Source: Helianthus annuus (taxonomy: Eukaryota > Streptophyta > Magnoliopsida > Asterales > Asteraceae). Taken from it: a stretch of 64,000 nt of DNA. Both the position numbers and the translations under genes were made by a program. The stretch spans positions 91,652,033 through 91,716,032 of the forward strand of contig NC_035433.2 of NCBI RefSeq assembly GCF_002127325.2, given 5' to 3'. Every line of letters begins with the position of its first letter. Position 1 is the stretch's first letter. Below are positions 1 to 16,255 of this stretch, in pieces. The notes under the pieces were generated by a model. That model was not told where the DNA came from, searched no databases, and worked only from the letters and a program-made list of their open reading frames with translations.

Positions 1-16
1 ACCCGAGGAAAGAGAA

Positions 17-908
17 ATGTTGATGAAGGGGAAGGGTGACATGGAGAAAGAGGGCAAAAGTAAGGACAACCAGGATGATGGCATGCTAAACAAGCCTTAC
101 TTACCCAAGGATCTGGCTGAAGTCTTAAAGTTCACTAGGAGGATTGCTGAGGCCCCCATGCCTCCCAAGCTTAAACCTCCACTCAACCTGGACAGGTATG
201 ACGGGACCAAGGACCCGTAGGATCACATGAATGCTTTTAGAGGCGCTGGGCAGGTAGGACGATGGTCTATGCCCACATGGTGCCACATGTTTGTTCACAC
301 ACTTACACTTACTGAAGGAGCCAAACTTTGGTTCGACAGCCTTCTGGCTGGGAGCATCGACAACTACGAAGAGTTAAATGAGAAGTTCCTCAGAAACTTC
401 AGCCAACAGAGAAAAGTGATAACAAAATCCCAATTAAATCATGCACATTCGCCAAAAGGATAATGAACGGGTGGATCGGTATATGGAAAGGTTTATCAAG
501 GAAAGTATGAACATCAACGGCGTCCCAAAGGTGATGAAGATTAGCAGTTTCATAAACGGATTAAAACATACCCTACTATGTGAGAAGCTGGGGGAAGAGT
601 TCCCTGAGACCTTCGACTACCTCATGGACAGGGTCAAAGCTTTCGTTAGGGGAAAAGACACTGGTAGCAAGGCCAAGGAATTGGATCTCGCTCCCAGGAA
701 AACCACTCCGATCCCCAAACCTCAAGAAAAAGGTACTCTCTATCCACGGAAACCTCTATATGATAAACTGCAACATGACAGGTCAAGGCCAACATACTCT
801 CCCTACAAGCCCCGAGGGAGGGGGCCAACTCCTTACTGTGATAGTTTTACCCCTTTAACCAAGATCCCGAGTGAAACACTGGATACGGAAACAGTTAAAA
901 ACTCCTAG
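17..908 (+). pseudogene. Broken Ty3/gypsy gag (Tat/Ogre-like)
   Basis: Translation shows a retrotransposon gag capsid region. The order is a lysine/glutamate-rich start, a 'LDRYDGTKDP' segment, 'GAKLWFDSLLAGSI', a 'NFSQQR' segment and a 'VDRYMERFIKES' segment. This order is typical of the gag domain (Pfam Retrotrans_gag) in the Tat/Ogre branch of Ty3 elements, which packages element RNA. The frame is broken twice: an in-frame stop at 218-220, directly after the DGTKDP segment, and a frameshift near 440-460, where the second half continues in another frame. It ends at 906-908 after a proline- and arginine-rich tail with no zinc knuckle. No protease, reverse transcriptase or LTR follows, so it is a fragment. 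It probably continues upstream of the window. Confidence 0.75.
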
Positions 909-1202
909 TGTAAGCTTGATTAAGACAACATAGTTTAGCTAGAGTAGTTTTACCATAACAGAGTAACGAGGCTCTCCAAAGAAAGCCGTTGTTGTAAATA
1001 AATATAATGTAAGTTTCATAAAAGAAAATATCATTTTCATGGACAAACATTTCAAAGTTATTAATAATTTCTTACTTAAATGATTGAGACATTGCCTAAA
1101 TGGTCTTATTTATTTATATAAATGATAAAGACAGGAGGCATCCGGTAGACTCAAACCCGAAGCTGCAGAAACGGACCCAACTCGAAACGAGATGGAGAGT
1201 TA

Positions 1203-1836
1203 GGGGCTGTTTGGCAACTTCTGGATGGTTAAGTGCTGAACCAGTAAGAGGTCTGAACCATTAAGTGCTGAACCAATAAGAGGTCTGAATCATTAAGAGG
1301 CAATATAATGCTTAACACTTCAGAGGCAAATTTAGATTAGAGGTCTTCAGACTCTGTATAATACTTAACCATTCAGAAGCAAATGTCTGAACCATTTAGA
1401 CATCTGCTCACGAAACAAACAGTCTAAACCATTAAGTGCTGAACCAGTAAGAAATAAGAGATCTAAAACATTAAAAATCTCATTAAGCAATAGGGTGTGC
1501 GGGGCACAGTTCGGTGACCCCAGACCGAATGTGCCGATAGGGGAGGTGGCGCCAATCACTCGGGGACCAAAATCGGGGACCAAATTCGTGGGATAGGCAT
1601 CGATGAGAGGGGAGGAGAGAGAAGGTGGGCTCCATTCAATCAACCAATGAAAACTTTTTTTTTTAATAAAAAAACAAGTCACCTAAGAGGGGAGTGCCGC
1701 CATCAAATTGGGGTGTGAGGGGAGTTTAAGAGGGGAGTTGACGTGGCACACGAGGATTAGTTGGGCGTAAGAGAAGAGATTCCCCTCTTAGGTGGGTGCC
1801 CCTTACACCCTTAAGAAGAGGTAAACAAACAGCCTC
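1203..1836. mobile_element. Tourist-like (PIF/Harbinger) MITE, outer copy
   Basis: The element begins GGGGCTGTTTGG and ends with the near inverse, CAAACAGCCTC. It is flanked on both sides by TTA (1200-1202 and 1837-1839), the TWA-type 3-bp duplication of PIF/Harbinger transposons. The left body is built of short repeats of the type 'GGTCTGAACCATTAAG' and 'TGCTGAACC'. It has no coding capacity. A different MITE (1493-1810) is nested near its right end. It lies about 0.4 kb upstream of the RWA start codon and may reach into the promoter. Confidence 0.6.
1493..1810. mobile_element. Tourist-like MITE, copy 1, nested
   Basis: The inverted ends are GGGTGTGCGGGGCAC and, read inverse, GGGTGTAAGGGGCAC. 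The flanks are ATA and TTA, one mismatch from a TWA duplication. The interior shares diagnostic blocks with the copies at 5759-6075 and 9825-10179: a 'GTGGGCYCCA..CAACCAAT' block, a T/A homopolymer tract, and a 'GTTGACRTGGCA' block. It is inserted inside the outer MITE, so it arrived later. Confidence 0.6.
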
Positions 1837-1839
1837 TTA

Positions 1840-2258
1840 ATAATAATAAAAATACACATAATTAGATTAATTAGATTAGATAGAATCATAAATATTAATA
1901 TATAGAGCTAGCTTGTTTTGTTGTAGAGAAACACAAACAACCACCGATTAACGGTTAATTGAATCTAACTCTCTCTCTCAACAAGACAAAGATGTCTCCT
2001 CCGATCTTCATTTCTTGAAGCAAACGACGACGTCAACTCCTCTCTCTCTCTCTCACTTGTTGTTGCTTCAGATCTCTCTCTCTCTCTCTACCTTCTTCTC
2101 CACTAGTAGTTAGGGTTTCACTGTCTCCTGTATATATACATACTCTACTCCATAGATCCAATCATCCATGCCAATATTTCAACTACTGTTCCTCATTTGA
2201 TTTCATTCCTCTTTATTCTTCTACTACCTGTTGCTGTTGCTGTTGAAATCGAATCAAA
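1840..2258 (+). promoter_or_regulatory. RWA upstream region and 5' leader
   Basis: This is the proximal promoter and 5' leader of the RWA gene. It contains long CT tracts (about 1968-1978, 2040-2055 and 2072-2090) typical of plant core promoters and leaders. No clear TATA box can be fixed; TATA-like AT stretches lie at about 1897-1905 and 2133-2140. Two short upstream ORFs are visible: ATG at 1992 (8 codons) and ATG at 2168 (10 codons, stop 2198-2200). Whether they are translated depends on where transcription starts, which the sequence does not show. The main ATG at 2259 is in a good context (AAAATGG). Confidence 0.5.
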
Positions 2259-8276
<6,018 letters not shown>

Positions 8277-8490
8277 TAATCGGTAAGCCTTTCCATTTCC
8301 CTTCAAGACAATTTTATTCTTGAAACTGGTACAGATCTATTCTAGATGTGGCAGTTCCCCGACACGCCTTTAATAAACATGTGTTTGGCTGTTCTGCTGT
8401 TCGGGCTGACCAATATAACTTGTTCAGTTAAACGATTACGAGACGTGTTCAGGTTGTACTAAATTAGAAAGGGTCGTCAACCCCTTTAAC

Positions 8491-8958
8491 TAGGGGTGCT
8501 TATAAACCGTTGAAACTGACGAAAGCAAGTTGGCCGGTTTGAGGTTTATACGGTCCTGTTTTGGCTATTTAACGGGCCAGCTGATCGTTTGAAACTTTGA
8601 ATGGGCTGTCTAAAATGAACGTTTAAACCTTTTTGTTTACTATTTATATAAATTTTCGTTTTTGGAATATACAGTTTTTTGCTGTCTAAAATGAACGTTT
8701 AAACCTTTTTGTTTACTATTTATATAAATTTTCGTTTTTGGAATATACAGTTTTTTAAATGTATTTCATGAACCATTGTTATCACTTTCAATGTTTTAAA
8801 TTTTTAATACAAACTAATGATTTTGAAAATAAAAATTGGTTCAAACCACCAAACTGCTAAAACCAGCCGGATTGGATTGTCAATTTCGAAAACCGTAGTT
8901 AGCAGTTCGGTCGAGACATTTTGTCCAAACCGACAGATTTGGAGCGTGAACACCCTTA
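8491..8958. mobile_element. hAT-like MITE downstream of RWA
   Basis: The ends are TAGGGGTGCTTATAAACCG and, inverse of the other end, TAAGGGTGTTCACGCTCC, a common hAT MITE terminal type. The flanks CCTTTAAC (8483-8490) and GTTTTAAC (8960-8967) agree at 6 of 8 positions, so the target duplication is only partly preserved. The interior carries GGTTT/AAACC-rich sequence and a perfect 76-bp tandem duplication. It has no coding capacity. Confidence 0.55.
8605..8756 (+). repeat. Perfect 76-bp tandem duplication
   Basis: Positions 8605-8680 are repeated at once as 8681-8756, starting GCTGTCTAAAATGAACG and ending in TTTTTT. I see no mismatch between the copies, so the duplication is recent compared with the MITE that holds it. 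Confidence 0.9.
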
Positions 8959-9026
8959 CGTTTTAACGCTAGGATAAAAAGTTGATAGACATGCAACTTA
9001 TAAGTATAACCATGGTTTACAATCAG

Positions 9027-9821
9027 GCACAATGACATACATAGATGGAGCAACTATAATTCCAGATTCCACGCAGCAAGAATTTTTGAGGAAATCATCA
9101 TTGTTGTTTTTCATTAGTGTTGGAAGTCCGGTTGTCATAGTTTAAGGTAATTCTTTTGTAATCTGGATTTGTTGAGGGAGAAAACAGAACATGTAATTTA
9201 GATTCATATGAAATCAGAAAAGAAAGGCACTGTATGTGAAGAATTTGAATTTTTTTTTTTATGGATCTAAATACTATATAGATAATGGGAAGCTTAAATG
9301 GTGTTATGTGGTTTAGTTAGTTGAAACCTTACGTTAGGAAGTTGTACATTTCTTTTCCGGCCTTTTAGCCACGTATGTTTTTACATTAATCATCTGAGGA
9401 GATGAAGAATTACCTCGGTGCTCTCCAATACCAGTTGTTATCAAGATAACATTCTTCATGTGCCATTACCCAACTCCATACCCACCTCACCAATCTTCCA
9501 CAAAAGCTTCCTTATCTGTCACTTCAACATCATCATCCTCATCATATTCAATCCTTAAGGGTTTTCTTGATTGCAAGTCTTATATTTGCAATACCCCATA
9601 GCATTCATTATCGTTTAATTTGGAGAGAAGATAGATTTAATATGCAAAAGGTGGGGTTGCTGCTGCTGCTGCTGTTAGCAAGACCTGCACTGCACTGCTA
9701 GACTCACTTTACTTTCTCATGTTTTGTTTGATACCTTTTTTTTTTTTTTAATTTATTTGAATCCTCCGTATTGTAATTTCTTTGATGTATGTCCAGCCCC
9801 CGTGGCTTGAGGCATATAATA
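9027..9821. other. RWA 3' flank; no further gene seen
   Basis: The first 200-270 bp may be the RWA 3' UTR if the proposed UTR intron is real. The rest holds a short GCTGCTGCTGCTGCTG run (9659-9674), a T homopolymer near 9738-9750, and no ORF with coding character on either strand. Confidence 0.4.
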
Positions 9822-9824
9822 TAA

Positions 9825-10179
9825 GGGTGGAGGGAGTGGTCACCAAATGGTGAGTGTTTAAGTTATTTTCTAGCCAATAATATCATGCCATGTCAAGTTC
9901 CCACTCCACTCTCCATTTTGCACTCAATCACTGGCAATGGTCAAACTCATGGAGAGTGGTAAAGAATTTAAAAAAAAAAAAAAGTGATTGGTTGAAAGGG
10001 GTTGGGGCCCACCATTCACCCTCTCTCTCTCCCACCTTTCAATTCTTCACCAAGTCGGTGAGTCACTGCCCACACCACCTCTCTCCTCTTTCCTGATCAC
10101 CACTCAATCACCGACAATGGTTCCCCAATCGGTAAACCCCCCCTCCCCGCTCCACTCACCGAGACCACTCCCTCCACCC
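9825..10179. mobile_element. Tourist-like MITE, copy 3
   Basis: A 355-bp element with 17-bp inverted ends, GGGTGGAGGGAGTGGTC. TAA flanks both sides (9822-9824 and 10180-10182), a PIF/Harbinger duplication. It is the same family as the copy in RWA intron 8, in opposite orientation: the 'CCATGTCAAGTTCCCACTCC' block is the reverse complement of the intronic one. It has the best-preserved ends of the three copies. Confidence 0.75.
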
Positions 10180-10182
10180 TAA

Positions 10183-11452
10183 ATGAAGATTATGGTGGTT
10201 AGTTTGTGATAGGGTTACATGAATGATGGTTAGTTTATTCGACCATCGACAACGGTATGGAAATTTCCATAACTATCAGATTTCCTATATTTGGTGCCTG
10301 ATTTTATTTCCATCTGCTGCTTTCTAATGGAGAAAGACGTTGGTTGATGTCTTCCTTCCTTTAGCTATGCTAATCTGAATCATTCATTGATCATATATTG
10401 ATTAGATTTTTGGTGTTTATACAGTTTGATTAGTGATTAATCAAATAATATCCAACTGGAGCTGTGCACTGATAACATCATGGAAATTATTCAATTTGAT
10501 TGAGTATTGTATTTTCATGTGCTTGAATATGCGCGTACAAGCAAAACCATTTTAGCTGAGTTTGCACTTCAAGTGGTGTTGGTGTTTGTTGAATTTCACA
10601 TCTATCTTTGTTTCTTATTTTTGCCGAGTCAAACGGATTTTAGATACACTTTTATGTTTCAATGATCCTTTTCAACTTAGCTCATGGTTAGTTGTTGAAA
10701 TTTTCTTTCAATTAAAAAGACTGAATGTATAAATTAATTACTGATTTTGTTATTTAGCTTCTTTTCTTTCAAAAGTATTATTAGTTGTAGTAATTTTGTT
10801 GAATTACTTACTTACATGGTAGATATCACTTGGTCAATTTTTATCACCGTATGCTTCATAAAAAAGTTATATACCCCACCCTACCCACCTCTATTTATTT
10901 ATTTATTTTAACTCTAATAGAGCTGTTTCGCACCTTCCTTCTTCTAATGTTTATTGAAAGGTCGAACCAGATGAGGTGGATTGGGTTTGACATGTAAACC
11001 CATTTGTCCAAATTCTATTTTTTTATAATGTTGGTGCCATAATTACGATTAAAAAAATGACCCGTATCAACCTATAGGAACTTCTTGAGGGCCTACCTAC
11101 TAGCTATTTTTTTTCCGAACGACAACCATCTACATATAGATATAGAAGTCAGGCAGAAGCTGAAAAAATAAGATTACACTGGTTCGAAAACAAAAAAAAT
11201 ACAACATAGCATTAATGTTTAAGTCAACCCATTCATTCCACCCCACTGACAGACCCTTCGTCCTATTCTTCAGCCACAAAACGACTCATTTTTATCGAGT
11301 CAACAGTAGTCTGAACCAGCACCATGTTGTTGTTAGATTCTTTGTCATTGCGAGCCTAAGTCTCCATATACCCGCCATAGTCACCAAATGAACCAGATGC
11401 TTCCATCTCTTTAGTAGTTGGAATATAATATCACCAGTCCGGTGATGTTAAA
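10183..11452. other. Intergenic, nothing recognised
   Basis: AT-rich sequence with no coding-like ORF on either strand, no RNA gene and no clear repeat boundary. Short GGTTTGAC/GTCAACCC words near 10970-11080 and 11220-11310 are scattered remnants of common plant repeats. Confidence 0.5.
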
Positions 11453-11460
11453 TTATTAAC

Positions 11461-11919
11461 CAATGTTGTAGAAGGCACTAGGCGCTAGTCGGGCGGTGAG
11501 GTACAGCCTAGGGATTAATCGGGATTAATCGCGATTAATCGGAATGGGATTTTTATATGTATTTTTTCAAAATTATATATATATACCCAATAATATAAAA
11601 ATAATACTTCAAAATTCACATAAATACTTCAAGTTTCAGATAGTATGGTTCGATTTTGACCGATTTTGACCAATTTTGACCGCCTAGGACCGCCTAGAAC
11701 CGACTAGGACCGATTTTTATCGATTTTGACCGACTAATATTGTCCGATTAATCCGATTTTTGACCGCCTAGGACCGATTTTGACCGCCTAGGACCGATTT
11801 TGACCGATTTTTGACCATGACCGATTAATTAACCGCCTAGCTCAAAATTAGGCAGTAGATGACCGCCTAGCGCTTAGGCGCCGATTAATCGGCCGCCTAG
11901 GCCGATTTCTGCAACCATG
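11461..11919. mobile_element. hAT MITE built of CCTAGG/CGATT words
   Basis: A 459-bp element flanked by a perfect 8-bp duplication TTATTAAC (11453-11460 and 11920-11927). The ends CAATGTTGTAGAA and, inverse, CATGGTTGCAGAA are inverted repeats. The 8-bp duplication and CA ends fit hAT transposons. The interior is almost wholly reiterated words, GACCGATTTT, ACCGCCTAGG and GATTAATCGG. It has no coding capacity. Confidence 0.8.
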
Positions 11920-11927
11920 TTATTAAC

Positions 11928-13839
11928 AAACTATAATTTAACAATATATTTAGGCATATAGGTATTGTACTCAAAGCTTTGAGAGTTTTTAAAAAAAGAA
12001 TTTTTTTATATTACACTTTTAATCCAAAAGTTTTCATCTATTGCAATTTAACCTTACAACCTTTTTACTTCAATTTTGTTCCCCCTCACCCCCACTTTTC
12101 ATATTTCGCAGAGTTTTCATTATACGTATCGTTTTAAATTTTGTGAATTAACACATCGTAATGTGTATGTGTGGTTCAACGTTTTAACGTTTCGTTTTAA
12201 CTGTAATTTATCAACATATTTGGGCATGTATATATTGTACTCAAAGCTTTGGGAGTTTTTCGAAAAAAAATTGATATTACACTTTTAACCCAAATCTATT
12301 TGACCTTGTACTTTTAACCCAAAAGTTTTCATCTATTTCAATTTAACCTCACAACTTCTTTACTTTTAACTTTGGTCCCCCACACTTTTTATATTTTGCA
12401 GATTTTTCATTTTACGTTTTTAAATTTTGCAAGTTAATACGACATAACGTGTGTGTGGTTCAACACATTAACGTTTCTTTTTACACTTCGTACTAGATTT
12501 TGCGAGCTAACACGACTCAACGTGGTGTGTGGTTCAACATTTTTACGGCGTCTATTTTTTCCTGTTTGACAGGTTCGTTACAACATGCGGGGTCCTAAAT
12601 AGACTTAATTATTATTTTCTATGTTTTACGTTGTATTCTAATTTCTTCGCATTAATACATCGTAACTTCCATATTGATTGTCGCTGGCGGTGGTGTCGCA
12701 TTGGTGCTATTCGACACGGTTTTACGCCCCGCCGAATTGCGACGAGTGGTAAATCTGGTTAATACAAATTTGCAAAGCACGGTGTGTTTATTTTCGTTGT
12801 TTTCACATATTTCTATTTACTTAATTTATATTTCGTATTTAATAGTATAAATTTGCAACTTGTTTATGCATATATGTGTTGTACATAATGCTTGGGGAGT
12901 TTTTTTTTTTTTAAATTGATTTTTTACTTTTAACCTAAATGTATTTGATAAATTACTTTTAACCCAAAACTATTTGCTTTTTTTTTTACTTTTAATCTAA
13001 AACATTTTATCTTTTGCAATTTAACATCACAATTTTTACTTTCAACTTTTCATTTTTCGTAACTTTTTCGTTTTACACTTCGTTTTAAATTTTGCGAGTT
13101 AACACGACGCAATATGCGTGTGTGGTTCAACGTATTTATGTTTAGTTTTACGCATCATTCTAAATTTTGCGAGTTAACACGAAGCAACGTGCGTGTGTGG
13201 TTCAACGTTTTTACGTTTCGTTTAACGCTTCATTCTAACTTTTGCAAGTTAACATGATGCAACGTACGTGTGTTGTTCAACGTTTTTACGTCGTCTATTT
13301 TTTTTACTGTTTGACAGGTTTGGCATAACGTCCGGGTCCTAGATCGAGTTGGTTATTATTTTCTGTGTTTTGCGTTTTGGTCTAATTTCTTCACTTTAAC
13401 ACGCCTCAACTTTAGTGTTTGTGGTCGCTCGCAGTAGTGTGGCATTGATAGTATTTAACACGGTTTTACGTACCCGCCGCAACACGGGGTGCTTAATACT
13501 AGTATATTATTAATTTGTAACTTGATTATGTATTATGGGTTGTATCTCATGCTTTTTAGTTTGTATCTTTTTTTTTTCTTTTTTTTTTTACTCTAAACCC
13601 TAATAGTTTTCATCTTTTACATTTAATCTCAACATTTTTTTCACTTTCAACTTTGGTCCTATATACTTTTCATCTTTTACAAATTTTTCGTTTTATGTTC
13701 CGGTCTAAATTTTTCAAGTTAACACGCTACAACGTGCGTGATTCGACGTTTTTACCTCTACTTTTTTCCGTTTAACGACCACATTGTGTTTTATGTTTCT
13801 GTCTAACTTTTGTGCATTAATATGCTGCAAAAGGTTAGC
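11928..13839 (+). repeat. Degenerate tandem repeat, Helitron-like
   Basis: Several diverged copies of one unit follow each other. Each holds, in order, a 'GCATATA..TTGTACTCAAAGCTTTGGGAG' block, a T-rich 'CTTTTAACCCAAAAG' block, and one or more 'GAGTTAACACGACGCAACG' / 'GTGTGGTTCAACGTTTTTACG' blocks. Starts are visible near 11930, 12190, 12830 and 13505. Two units continue into a 'GTTTGACAGGTT..GGGTCCTA' section ending in a GC-rich hairpin (about 12540-12765 and 13286-13502). A related but incomplete stretch lies near 50640-50870. No transposase is seen. Confidence 0.5.
13471..13502 (+). mobile_element. Candidate Helitron 3' terminus
   Basis: A short GC hairpin (ACCCG..CGGGG around CCGCAACA) is followed about 10 bases later by CTAG and then T. 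A hairpin just before CTRR with insertion next to T is the known Helitron 3' signature. A decayed version stands near 12726-12765. No matching TC 5' end or Rep/helicase was found, so this is a candidate non-autonomous end only. Confidence 0.4.
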
Positions 13840-16219
13840 TGTCACTCCCCGATTTTCACACGTTTCACCGGTGGGCCCGGTGGGGGATTACCCTGACTAT
13901 AGTTGGCAACAATACAGTCAAACAACACAATATATAAATGCACAGCGGAAGCAAAAGATAGATATATTTCAACTGAATGTTATTGTAATATCATGTATCA
14001 CAAATAGTTGAAAATAATCCACAGGGGATCAAAATAAAATAGGAAATAATGTTCAACAGTTTGACGTCCAAGCTTGTGAGACTTATTGTGGACGCTAGGA
14101 GAAAGCCAGCCTAGTTCGTTTAGTACCCGTAGTTAACCTTTTGGGAAAAATACGTCAGTTTACACTGGTAAATACATTCAACCGACACTTTTGTAAAAGG
14201 TTTAATAAAATTGATTTGAATGCACGTGGCACAAACTTTTATAATTTGGGATAATTATTTTAATATAATACTTGTAAACGAATTACATGTTTCTTTGCGT
14301 TCAGTAGCCCGTTCCGTAGACCGGGTTAAAGACTAATAGACACACCACATGTATAATACCCACAAGGTTAATCCTTAAGTGGGATACCATTTTTCATATG
14401 CAGCTGTCAGGTGTACGCCTACACCCCGTGCTTAGGTCGTGGCCATCTCGTAAGATGATGCCAGGGATATCCGGGACATGGTCATTAACCCCCCAAAGGC
14501 TTTAAGCAAACAAATCAAATTTTTAACGGGTCATCTTGACAATACTTAACCACTAATCGATTAAGGTCAAATGCCCGACCAAGCGGTATTCTATATACCG
14601 TACCCCAAGCCCGTATAGGGAAATAAGTTAAAAGTATTTACCTTTGCAAGTATAATTCACAAACAGCTAATGCAAGTAGCTTTTACCAGGTCTCCTATTC
14701 TGGAACGAAGGTTTATAATAACGTATTAGAATCCTAAAGGGTATTTGATTAAGCTTAAACTTAGACCTGTTAGTTTTAACGAAAGATACGGTTCAAACGC
14801 ACGATTAAGCGAAGACCGGAATAAAATGTGATTTAGACCCGACAAGTTTGAAGACTTGTTTAATACGGGTAATCCAATTACATTCTGGATTTTGAGATAA
14901 AAACGACAAGGTTTGACCCGTTTCGGCTAATTTATGTAAACTAGTTACATAAATCGAACCGAACGCGTAAATGGCGTAACGGGTAACCGTATGAGTCCTA
15001 CACAGGTTTCCTAAGTCAATATGCTCTAAAGAGGTTGTGATATCAGTAGGATACCTTCCATTATGCCCATAACGAGTTTAATCCCAATTTACGCCCCGTA
15101 GGGGTATTTTGGTCATTTTAAAGATTATAAGAGAGATTTCCGGGTTATACAGGAAATCTGAGTTTTCTGACCAGGTTATAAAGTTCAAAATACTTTATTT
15201 ATTATATGAAATCAGTAGCAATTGGATTCGGGTCAAAATACCATGTAGAACTCATTTTAGGTCCGAAAAGGGTATATTCGGTATTTACCGAATCAATGTC
15301 ATAACCGCAGGTTATGAGCAGGTTAAAAATAATTAAAAATCTTTAAAAATCCCAAAATATTATTTTACATCAGTGTGTAAAAGGTTTGGTGTCGAAATCT
15401 GGGTTTAGATAGGTTTTATGCTAATTGCGCTGTTTAATTACTAAAGTTTTTCTTAATTGCGCTATTTAGCATAACTCCTATTCTGGCCATCTCACGCGGC
15501 CCGCGTCAGAGGTCCTTCAACCTTTACGCGGCCCGCTTGAATCTCTCTGACAGAACCATATCTTTCTACTGTCCACGCGGCCCGCATAAGCTTGGGATAA
15601 CTCTTACGCGGCCCGCCTGAGGCCTGCTGTAAGATTTTTCAAATCTTTTTACATTGTTGCAGCTGACTCTTGGCGTTTCGAAGGGGTAACTTTGCACTTT
15701 GGGCCTTTCTTATTTACGTATAAGGGCCTCGTGACTTTTACCCAACTTATAAATCCTCGGTTAGTTTATTACTACCCGAAAAGTCATAACTTTCAATGTT
15801 GACGCTTTTAACCCCTCATGTACGAATTCGATCATAACTTTCTCATTTTATAACGAAACTTGATGAAATTTATATCGTGCATTCTAGTGAGCATATTTTA
15901 TCATTACAAAGCCTCGGGTTTGCCAAAGGGTCACTCAGAGGTACAACTTAAACATGTTGACACATTTAGCCCCTGTAGCTTGTAATTTCTCACTTTCTTC
16001 CACATTTCGTTCCGTATGATCCATGATTCATTCGTTTGAAGGTACGAGCATCATGTAGGGTTATTGTAAAGTATATTTATCCCTTGTTGACATTTTGAAC
16101 CCTTGAATTCACATACTTTCTATGTTTGTCAACTTTAGCCCCCTATAGTATTCTTTAACACGTTCAAGCTTATGACACGTGTCAATACATTATAGGACGC
16201 AAATTTTCGAGGTGTTACA
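13840..16219 (-). repeat. Element 1, 3' LTR (with a 948-bp deletion)
   Basis: A 2380-bp LTR, very similar to 23211-26538 except for one large gap at 15484/15485. The other LTR has about 948 additional bases there (about 24854-25802). The junction shares TCT with both sides. The missing stretch includes the LTR TATA box. Outside the gap I see only scattered single differences. Confidence 0.9.
15493..15616. repeat. Four-copy ACGCGGCCCGC array in 3' LTR
   Basis: Copies at 15494-15504, 15526-15536, 15575-15585 and 15606-15616, with irregular 20-40 bp spacing. The core GCGGCCCGC is a near-palindrome. It stands out in AT-rich surroundings. The other LTR holds the same array at 25811-25934. Confidence 0.85.
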
Positions 16220-16235
16220 TCCTCACCCCCTTAAA
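16220..16235 (-). other. Element 1 polypurine tract
   Basis: On the minus strand AAGGGGGTGAGGA lies directly next to the TGTAACACC start of the 3' LTR. This is the expected place for plus-strand priming. Confidence 0.7.
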
Positions 16236-16255
16236 AGAAATCTCGACCTCGAGAT

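Larger units (their letters stand above)
8283..9026 (+). other. Candidate 3'-UTR intron of the RWA gene
   Basis: Six bases after the stop codon there is a strong donor, CG|GTAAGC. A possible acceptor, TTTACAATCAG, lies at 9016-9026. The following 200 bp lacks repeats and looks like a normal 3' UTR, whereas the proposed intron holds a hAT MITE. This is inference from splice-site shape only. An AATAAA at 8372-8377 could instead end the transcript early. Confidence 0.35.

Noticed and set aside
15109..15336. 75-codon ORF found again, almost unchanged, at 24478-24705
   Set aside because: Both lie at the same place in the two LTRs of element 1, so the match comes from LTR duplication. The protein has no domain features and no coding bias.
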